Positions 54,021 to 60,117 of a stretch of 60,117 bases of DNA are shown here, one piece after another. The notes beneath the pieces are model-generated. The model ran no database searches, was not told where the DNA came from, and saw only the letters and a list, made by a program, of their open reading frames with translations. Each line of letters opens with the position of its first letter. Within the stretch, counting starts at the first letter, position 1. Origin of the DNA: Candidatus Anammoxibacter sp. (GTDB taxonomy: Bacteria > Planctomycetota > Brocadiia > Brocadiales > Anammoxibacteraceae). Location of the stretch: assembly GCA_021777105.1 (NCBI GenBank), contig JAIQZQ010000026.1, positions 1-60,117 of the forward strand. The letters run 5' to 3'. Made by a program: the position numbers and the translations under genes.

Positions 54021-55154
54021 ATGAGCAGTCGCGGCGATATGAATTTTGTTGACAATGGCGGGGGTTGCGTGGTTTTGGAGCTGTCCGGCAATTGGTTGCT
54101 TGGATGCGCGCTTCCTTTAATAGACGATGTTGAACATGGGCTTAAAAGGGAAGGCGCGGTTAAAAGGCTTGAGTTTGACACAACGGCTATTAAGGAGTGG
54201 GACACGGCTCTGTTAACTTTTCTGGTAAAGGTTAACAATCTCTGCGCTGAAAAAAGTATTGAGACAATAAAGGCGGGTCTGCCCGAGGGCGCGGGCAGGT
54301 TGTTGGCGCTTGCGGTTTCGAGTTCAGGGAACAAAGCCGGCCATGAAGGGTCGGGCCGGCCATCTTTTTTTGCAAGGGTTGGCTCATGGGCGATTGGTTA
54401 CGCTAGCGGGAGCGTGGACACGTTGGCTTTTTTCGGCGAGGTGGCTATGGGGTTTGGAAATCTTGCTCGCGGCAGGACGCGGTTTAGATGGAACGATCTA
54501 ATGAGGGAGATTCAGGATTGCGGAGCGCAGGCGCTGCCTATTGTTACGCTTATTACCTTTCTGGTTGGACTTATTCTGGCGTTTATGGGGTCGCTTCAAC
54601 TTGAGATGTTCGGCGCCGAGATATATGTGGCCGACCTTGTGGGGTTGGGGATGACAAGGGAGATGGGGACGATGATGGTGGCTATGATTATGGCGGGCAG
54701 GACAGGGGCTGCGTTTGCCGCGCAGTTGGGCACGATGCATGTTAATGACGAAATTGACGCTTTGCGGACGTTCGGCATATCGCCGGTTGATGCGCTTGTG
54801 TTGCCCCGGATGATTGCGTTGATTTTAATGATGCCGCTCCTGTGTATTTACGGGGACATTTGTGGAATAGTGGGCGGGGCTATTGTCGGCGTGGCAGCTT
54901 TGGACATATCTTTGCTTCAATATGTGGAGCAAACAAGGACTAGTGTTGGTTTAAATGATTTTGCCGCCGGTATTATTAAAAGTGTAGTTTTCGGGGCTAT
55001 TGTGGCAATATGCGGCTGTTTAAAAGGCATGCGGTGCGGCAAAAGCTCGGAGGATGTGGGCAAATCCACGACTTCGGCGGTGGTCACGGGCATTGTGTTT
55101 GTTATTGTGCTTGACGCGATTTTAACTATTATATACGAGATAATTAATTTGTAG
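54021..55154 (+). CDS. mlaE: MlaE-family permease with N-terminal STAS-like domain
   Basis: The 377-residue inner membrane protein moves phospholipids with the MlaF ATPase and MCE protein. The first 95 residues are a STAS-like fold (VVLELSGNWLLG, ALLTFLVKVNNLC). The MlaE core follows (LPIVTLITFLVGLILAFMGS, QLEMFGAEIYVADLVGLGM, TREMGTMMVAMIMAGRTGAA and AALGTMHVNDEIDAL-like QLGTMHVNDEIDALRT). The STAS fusion may replace a separate MlaB. It is 13 bases upstream of mlaF. Confidence 0.9.
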   Translation: MSSRGDMNFVDNGGGCVVLELSGNWLLGCALPLIDDVEHGLKREGAVKRLEFDTTAIKEWDTALLTFLVKVNNLCAEKSIETIKAGLPEGAGRLLALAVSSSGNKAGHEGSGRPSFFARVGSWAIGYASGSVDTLAFFGEVAMGFGNLARGRTRFRWNDLMREIQDCGAQALPIVTLITFLVGLILAFMGSLQLEMFGAEIYVADLVGLGMTREMGTMMVAMIMAGRTGAAFAAQLGTMHVNDEIDALRTFGISPVDALVLPRMIALILMMPLLCIYGDICGIVGGAIVGVAALDISLLQYVEQTRTSVGLNDFAAGIIKSVVFGAIVAICGCLKGMRCGKSSEDVGKSTTSAVVTGIVFVIVLDAILTIIYEIINL

Positions 55155-55167
55155 GGGAACATGTAAA

Positions 55168-55929
55168 ATGGCGACATCAGAGCCCCATGTGACTGTGCGC
55201 GATCTGACAATGAGTTACGGGGATTTCGTAATTCAGCGGGATATAAACTTTACTGTTAAACGCGGCGAGATATTTGTTGTTATGGGCGGCAGCGGGTGCG
55301 GCAAAAGCACGCTTTTACGACATTTGATCGGCCTTATCAGACCAAGGGGCGGGGATGTTTACTATAATGGGGTGAATTTCTGGAAGTGCCGGCATGCTGA
55401 AAAGGCTGAGTTGGTAAAACAGTTTGGCGTGCTGTATCAGGGCGGGGCATTGTGGAGCTCGATGACGCTGGCTGAAAATGTGGCGTTGCCGTTGGAGCAG
55501 TTTACGAAATTGAAATCCAGGGAGATAAGGGAGGTTGTTTCGTTCAAGCTTTCACTTGTGGGGCTTGGGGGTTTTGATGAGTTTTATCCGTCGGAAATAA
55601 GCGGGGGCATGCGCAAACGGGCCGGACTTGCTAGGGCGATTGCGCTGGACCCGGACATCCTGTTTTTTGACGAGCCTTCGGCCGGGCTGGATCCGTTAAG
55701 CGCAAAACGGCTTGACGACCTTATTCTAGAACTTAGGGATAGTCTTGGGGCTACGGTTATTATTGTGACGCATGAGCTGGCGAGCATTTTTGCCATTGGG
55801 GATAATTCTGTTTTTCTTGACGCGGATGTAAAGACTATGATTGCGAAGGGCAATCCTAATACTTTAAGGGATGAGTGCGAGAGTTATAAGGTGAGGGATT
55901 TTCTTTCACGAGGGGAAATGAGCGGGTAG
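55168..55929 (+). CDS. mlaF: MlaF-family ABC ATPase
   Basis: The 253-residue ATPase has Walker A GGSGCGKST at 40-48, signature SGGMRKR at 145-151 and Walker B FFDEPSAGLDP with D168 and E169. The switch histidine H-E-L lies at VTHELA. It powers the MlaE permease. AGGGGAAC precedes the ATG; the gene is 13 bases from mlaE. Confidence 0.92.
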   Translation: MATSEPHVTVRDLTMSYGDFVIQRDINFTVKRGEIFVVMGGSGCGKSTLLRHLIGLIRPRGGDVYYNGVNFWKCRHAEKAELVKQFGVLYQGGALWSSMTLAENVALPLEQFTKLKSREIREVVSFKLSLVGLGGFDEFYPSEISGGMRKRAGLARAIALDPDILFFDEPSAGLDPLSAKRLDDLILELRDSLGATVIIVTHELASIFAIGDNSVFLDADVKTMIAKGNPNTLRDECESYKVRDFLSRGEMSG

Positions 55930-56158
55930 CGCTAATGGTGAATTTTGGATTTTAGATTTTAAATTCTAAATTGAGAAGCAAAAACGAATAACGAATTTCG
56001 AAGGAAAAACAAGCGCGCAACCAACTATCGGCGCTTTTTGGTTCAATGTTAAGGTTTAAAGGTTTGAGTTAATTACACACCCCTTTATCCCCTCTTTTTA
56101 GAGGGGAATTTCAGTTGTTCATATAACGTTATAGTAATTTAATAATGGGAGATAAGTT
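55930..56158. repeat. Spacer with AGAGGGG-type repeat between mlaF and mlaD
   Basis: CCCCTTTATCCCCTCTTTTT then AGAGGGGAATTTCAG at 56080-56115 resembles the region at 28735-28780. It has no gene and splits the operon by 229 bases. Confidence 0.45.
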
Positions 56159-57067
56159 ATGAGTAAACGGGCGAGTCCTGCAATATTGGGGGGATTTATT
56201 GTGGGCGCGATTGTTTTGATTGTGGCTGGGATATTGGTCTTTGGTTCGCGGAAATTTACAAGCGAGGATCTGACTTACGTTCTAAATTTTGACGGTTCGG
56301 TAAAGGGGTTGGATACCGGGGCGCCTGTTATGTTCAGGGGTGTTAAGGTTGGCGTGGTTTCGAACATACGGCTCATTGTAAACAGCAAGGGCAGCGATAT
56401 AAAGATACCGGTGACAATAAATCTTGATCCTTCAACTTTAACGCAGATGAACGGCGATATTGACAGCAATGCCGGGCAATATGTGCATCAAATGATCGCC
56501 AATGGGTTAACCGCCGAGTTACAGATGCAAAGCCTGATAACCGGCAAGCTGTTGATAGAGCTTGAGTTTGACAATAACAGAGGGAGCGGCAAGGTTGATA
56601 ATAACCATGGGGAGATTCCCACAAAACAATCAATAATAAAGCAACTGCAAAAAAGAATGGAGGCTTTGCAGCTTGAAGAGATTCCAATTGAGGAGATACT
56701 GCATCAGGGTATAAAGGCCGTGCAGGCGGTTGAGACAATATTGACCTCGCCTGAGCTGATGGGGATCATTAAGGGGCTTAACCTGACTTTAATCGAGACG
56801 CAAAAATTGGCGCGCAATATGGATAAGAGGTTGGAGGTGTTAGGCGGCAGTATGCAGGAGACAATGACAAGCTCGCGCCAATTCGCGGGAGCGGCAATGG
56901 AGACGTTGCAGGTGATAAAGAACGCAGCTTCAGACAATTCGGCGTTGCGTTACCAGCTTATTGACGCGTTTAAGGAGCTGTCGTCCACTGCGCGTTCAGT
57001 AAGGGTTATGACTGATTATTTACATCAACACCCGGAATCGCTATTTTACGGGAAAGGGAGCAAATAG
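56159..57067 (+). CDS. mlaD: MlaD-like MCE protein
   Basis: The 302-residue protein has one transmembrane anchor (GGFIVGAIVLIVAGILVFG) and an MCE domain (FDGSVKGLDTGAPVMFRGVK, VGVVSNIRLI). The later residues form a long helical part, longer than E. coli MlaD, that could build a periplasmic channel. GGGAGATAAGTT precedes the ATG. It forms a hexamer that bridges lipids to the outer membrane. Confidence 0.9.
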   Translation: MSKRASPAILGGFIVGAIVLIVAGILVFGSRKFTSEDLTYVLNFDGSVKGLDTGAPVMFRGVKVGVVSNIRLIVNSKGSDIKIPVTINLDPSTLTQMNGDIDSNAGQYVHQMIANGLTAELQMQSLITGKLLIELEFDNNRGSGKVDNNHGEIPTKQSIIKQLQKRMEALQLEEIPIEEILHQGIKAVQAVETILTSPELMGIIKGLNLTLIETQKLARNMDKRLEVLGGSMQETMTSSRQFAGAAMETLQVIKNAASDNSALRYQLIDAFKELSSTARSVRVMTDYLHQHPESLFYGKGSK

Positions 57068-57068
57068 G

Positions 57069-57692
57069 ATGAGAAAGATTTCAATACGGTATTTTCTTGC
57101 GCTGTTTTTCTGCGCCGGGCTTTTTGCTATGCAGGGCTGCATGATGACATCGCATCCGGCGCATTTTTATGTTTTAAGCCCAATGTTAAGGAATGATAAC
57201 GCAAACGCCGCCGCCAAATCCATGCAGGGAGCCGCGTTTGAGATAGGCCCGGTGGAGATACCTGAATATTTAAACAGGCCGCAGATTGTGACGTTTCATA
57301 ACAGCAATGTCGCGCATCTGGCCGAGTTTGAGCATTGGGCCGAGCCTTTAAAGCATAATATAAGCCGGGTTATTGCTGAAAACATGTCTGTTTTGCTAAA
57401 CACAGACAAAGTTTTTATCTTCCCGCAGAAAAAACGGACGCCGGTTGAATACCAGATAGAGGTGAACATTCTGCGTTTTGACGGCGAGCTTGGAAAAGAC
57501 CTATTTTTGAGCGCGTTGTGGAGTGTTGTTGACGTTGAGAAAGAGGAGCAGCTGTTTATAGGCAGGTCGAACTTTAAGGAGAAGATAAACGGCGCGGATT
57601 ACATAGCTTTTACGTCCGCTCAGAGCAAAGCCCTTGAAAAGCTTTGCGTTAAAATCGCGGAAAAGGTGAAGGAATCGACGAGTAAAAAGTAA
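57069..57692 (+). CDS. PqiC/ABC-type transport auxiliary lipoprotein
   Basis: The 207-residue protein has a lipoprotein signal with the lipobox AMQGC and the HFYVLSP start of the DUF330 (PqiC) family. FEIGPVEIPEYLNRPQIVT and later WAEPLKHNISRVIAEN fit the ABC-type auxiliary lipoprotein. It starts 1 base after mlaD, so it is translated with it and probably joins the lipid complex at the outer membrane. Confidence 0.88.
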   Translation: MRKISIRYFLALFFCAGLFAMQGCMMTSHPAHFYVLSPMLRNDNANAAAKSMQGAAFEIGPVEIPEYLNRPQIVTFHNSNVAHLAEFEHWAEPLKHNISRVIAENMSVLLNTDKVFIFPQKKRTPVEYQIEVNILRFDGELGKDLFLSALWSVVDVEKEEQLFIGRSNFKEKINGADYIAFTSAQSKALEKLCVKIAEKVKESTSKK

Positions 57693-57875
57693 AAAAGAAA
57701 AAGAAACCACAGATTTCGCAGATTACACAGATAAGTAAAAAGGCAAAAAAGACAGATTTCATAGATTACACAGATAAGAGCAAAAAAAGAAAAGCGGATT
57801 AACCAAATATTTTTACTATGCCAATCGCACAGGAGAGTTTTGAAACCATATTGTTTAAAATGTTCAAATGGGCTC

Positions 57876-58097
57876 CTATTTATTGTAAAGATATTCTTCG
57901 AGTTGATCCGACCAGTCTGGAGGGCCTCCTAATTTAAGGGATTGAGCTGTATCTAAAAATGATAGGGTTTTAGGTTTCACATCAAATGTTTCTATTGTTA
58001 TGCGTACAGGCGTGTTTGGTTTTATTTTTATTGGTTTGTCAGGGCGAAAAACTTTTCCATCAAATATGGCATTCATTGTTTTATGCATAATTTCCAT
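57876..58097 (-). CDS. DUF104/AF2212-like antitoxin
   Basis: The product begins MEIMHKTMNAIFDGKVFRPD then KPIKIKPNTPVRITIE, which fits the strand G-K-V-x-x-P of DUF104-type antitoxins. The start could be the internal ATG at 58088. No toxin gene lies beside it. AT-rich DNA separates it from the RelE pair. Confidence 0.68.
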   Translation of the reverse strand: MEIMHKTMNAIFDGKVFRPDKPIKIKPNTPVRITIETFDVKPKTLSFLDTAQSLKLGGPPDWSDQLEEYLYNK

Positions 58098-58321
58098 ATT
58101 GAAAAGTTCCGATTAGATGATATGTAAGCAATGTCTGCCGGTTTTTACGCAACAGTGACGATATTTAATAACAAAACCTAAAAGGGGCATAATTGGGAAA
58201 TGTAAGGAGCCCAGTTTTTCTTTGACTGCAAATTACCCTATAAGGGCGGCTAAAAAAAGAATGCAGTCAATGGGAGATGTGCCCCCTTTGGGTTTCTTCA
58301 GGCTCTGCCCTAAAGGCGACA
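58098..58321. repeat. Structured palindromic element
   Basis: AAACCTAAAAGGGGCA (58174-58189) pairs imperfectly with TGCCCCCTTTGGGTTT (58280-58295), and TTGACTGCA pairs with TGCAGTCAA (58222-58230 and 58262-58270) inside it. A small ACCCTATAAGGG loop lies between. The fold spans about 120 bases with no coding frame. Confidence 0.5.
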
Positions 58322-58588
58322 TTATTTATACACATCTCCTCTAAAGTCAATTTTTTCAACAAATATTGACTTCTCTATTTTATATACCTCAAAAATTATC
58401 CTTATTTTTCCTTTTCTTAATCGATAATAGCCTATCCAACTACCTTCTAATTTTTTTAGATTAATATTTACATCTTCACCTTTTATTTTTTTAAGAAATT
58501 TCTTTATTTCATCTCTTACCTCGTCAAGAATGTCATGTTTCTTTACAAACTTCATTGAATCTCTTGAATATTCTATTTTCCATCTCAT
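58322..58588 (-). CDS. RelE/ParE-type toxin
   Basis: The 88-residue protein follows the RelE pattern: a WKIEYSRDSMKFVKKHDILD start, NINLKKLEGSWIGYYRLRKG with the core R-L-R-K-G-K-I-R-I-I-F, and a FVEKIDFRGDVY end. Its ATG overlaps the preceding antitoxin stop by 4 bases. Confidence 0.88.
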   Translation of the reverse strand: MRWKIEYSRDSMKFVKKHDILDEVRDEIKKFLKKIKGEDVNINLKKLEGSWIGYYRLRKGKIRIIFEVYKIEKSIFVEKIDFRGDVYK

Positions 58589-58785
58589 ATTTCTACAATC
58601 TCATCGTAAACAACTTCTTTTTTTGTTGAAGGCTTTCCGTAATTTCCTTCAATCTCCCTCATCTCTTCGGTTGAAACAGGATCTATATTTTTAACTAACA
58701 ACTCATATCTTTTTTCATCCAACACCTCTCTAACAGCTTCTTTTACAAGATCATAAAGATCATTCTTATCAATACTAACTTGCAT
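58585..58785 (-). CDS. RelB-like antitoxin paired with RelE
   Basis: The 66-residue acidic protein begins QVSIDKNDLYDLVKEAVREVL then LDEKRYELLVKN and EEMREIEGNYGKP, a small antitoxin for a RelE toxin. GGAGAG precedes the ATG. Its stop overlaps the toxin start by 4 bases. Confidence 0.8.
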   Translation of the reverse strand: MQVSIDKNDLYDLVKEAVREVLDEKRYELLVKNIDPVSTEEMREIEGNYGKPSTKKEVVYDEIVEI

Positions 58786-60055
58786 AATTACTCTCCTTAT
58801 GTTTCTATTTCCATCAATTTTCTAAAATGTATATAAATAGTTCACATATTTAAACGTTACTACATTTTACTATGTCTTCAATTATAACACCTTAATATTT
58901 TCAAACTAAACATTATTTTTTAGGGCTCTGAAAGAAATAACTTTAAGCTTTTTGTATCTAAATCCAGATTGGATCTATTAAATCCGATTGAGGTGAACCG
59001 GAAGAGGATAAAAACAAAAAGTGGTCAAATCTACTTTTGACTGCATAAAGGTTCAAAGGAGCCAAATCTCCATTTAACCGCATAAAATAAAAAATGTTTT
59101 TAGTCTGGAAATACCGAAAACTAATCTATCATTACCTTTTTCAATTCTGTTTCAAGAGGCGAGGAAATCAAATTTTTTCAGAATCATGTTAAACATCGAA
59201 GCAAATTTATCAACGAATTAAACTATTTATTCTCAGAACCCTTATATACCCAAGAGAATAAGGTTTTCGATATTTGTAAATGAATAAAAGGCTAAAGCCT
59301 AATCTGGATAAACCGGAAAAGCAAAAGCAATATAAACCACAGATTTCACAGATTTCACAGATTAAAAAACAACCATAGATTTCACAGATTAAAAGCGAAA
59401 AAATAATATTTAAAGCTGGAGCAGTCTTGCAGACTGCTTCAAAATGTTTTGTTTTACGATTACAGTTGCCATCAAAACATACCATATTAATCCTGTGATT
59501 TTATGACGCATTTAAATTTTCTGTCAAAAATTGTCAGAATTTAACTATTAAGATACTAAACGCCGCAAAGCTAGGTTTGCCGGAATTTACCCTTTAGGGT
59601 TTTATTTCACGGCATTTGAATAAAACATAAGCGTATATAAATTCTCGAAAACCTGATTAGTTTGACTATAGAGCTTACGCATAAACTACATAAGTTATTA
59701 TAAAACAAGCTATTAATTCTAAAAATAAGAATATTATTTTGTAAAATTACGGATGTTTTACAAAAACCGTGATTTACCAGTGTAGAAGCTCCCCAACTAT
59801 TAACATTACATCTTCATTTTACAAATTTCAAAACCTTTAAATAGTCACAAAGCTTTTGCTTTTCTTCGTGCCTTTGTGGCTTAAATCGCTTTTGATTCTA
59901 AAAATTTAAGTTTATGCGAAGGCTCTATATAAAATAATTTCATCACATAAATTCTTTTTAATCCTCTATTGTTTTAAATGGTTACCAATAAAACTCAGCT
60001 ATAATTAAAGAGGGGAGGAAAAGTTTTATCTAACTGTGAAAAGGAGGGATAAGAC
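58786..60055. other. Long repeat-rich non-coding stretch
   Basis: No gene is seen. It holds CACAGATTTCACAGATTTCA repeats (59337-59400), the hairpin GCAGTCTTGCAGACTGC (59420-59436), parts of the 48829-48932 block (59260-59310 and 59575-59640), and AT-rich DNA to a candidate TATAAT at 60000-60005. The spacing to a -35 box is poor. Confidence 0.55.
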
Positions 60056-60117
60056 ATGCAGAAGAATAAAATCCAATTTCAAAAGGGAATGAGTTTAGTC
60101 GAATTGATGTCAATGTA
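60056..60117 (+). CDS. Type IV prepilin-like protein, N-terminus cut by the window edge
   Basis: ATG 60056 follows AAAGGAGGGATAAGAC and gives 20 codons, MQKNKIQFQKG then MSLVELMSM. The Gly before the mature start, M-S-L-V-E with glutamate at +5 and a basic leader are the class III prepilin peptidase signal. The product would be a pilin, pseudopilin or minor pilin assembled by a type IV pilus or type II-like system. Confidence 0.7.
   Translation, partial: MQKNKIQFQKGMSLVELMSM

Noticed and set aside
59210..59485. Leftward 91-codon frame rich in Cys
   Set aside because: It is composed of the CACAGATTTCACAG repeat and the GCAGTCTTGCAGACTGC hairpin region.
1..60117. CRISPR arrays, rRNA and tRNA genes
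   Set aside because: Reading both strands I saw no regularly spaced repeats, no conserved rRNA blocks and no tRNA cloverleaf.

Overview
The window comes from an AT-rich Gram-negative bacterium. It carries an outer-membrane lipid transport operon (MlaE, MlaF, MlaD and a PqiC-like lipoprotein), a methyl-accepting chemotaxis receptor and a type IV prepilin start at the right edge. The dense load of dispersed palindromes, the two-CW protein, the TIR-CHAT-NTPase protein and the many toxin-antitoxin pairs are typical of environmental, often uncultivated lineages such as Desulfobacterota, Nitrospirota or candidate phyla. The sequence alone does not fix the taxon. I see no rRNA, tRNA or CRISPR array.

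Region 1 (724-25595) is an apparently complete extracellular contractile injection system (eCIS, related to Afp, PVC and MAC). In order it encodes a tandem AAA ATPase, Pvc16/DUF4255 cap, one sheath, two tubes, a DUF5908 small protein, LysM-type spike/tube adaptor, VgrG-like spike, gp25 wedge, a stand-alone DUF4157 putative peptidase, PAAR-like tip, gpJ-type baseplate, a repeat-built fibre with an S74 self-cleaving chaperone, a small coiled-coil protein, an Afp12-like baseplate protein and a tape measure. It ends with a 641-residue protein that looks like a loaded effector. That protein has a Lys/Arg-rich disordered N-terminus and a body with sequence hallmarks suggestive of the glutamine-synthetase-fold amidoligases. 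Spacers in this locus are filled with hairpins and MITE-like repeats.

Region 2 (25596-35336) is an accessory island. It holds an MNT/HEPN pair, a HigBA pair flanked by directly repeated non-coding segments, a MazF/PemK-like pair, a MITE insertion with an apparent target duplication, and a 1466-residue TIR-CHAT-STAND-TPR protein of the bacterial immune-receptor type.

Region 3 (35337-53456) is mixed: a two-CW protein, a large secreted metzincin-like/PKD protein, two methyltransferases, a TetR regulator with two matching 20-bp operators, a chemoreceptor, MtaB-like tRNA methylthiotransferase with a coupled phospholipase D-like nuclease, a PGDYG-like protein, a PLP enzyme of the Cys/Met class, another RelE/HTH pair, a DUF433 protein and YwbE.

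Region 4 (54021-57692) is the Mla-type lipid transport operon. It is followed by more antitoxin/RelE genes (57876-58785), a repeat-rich non-coding stretch and the start of a prepilin gene at the right edge.
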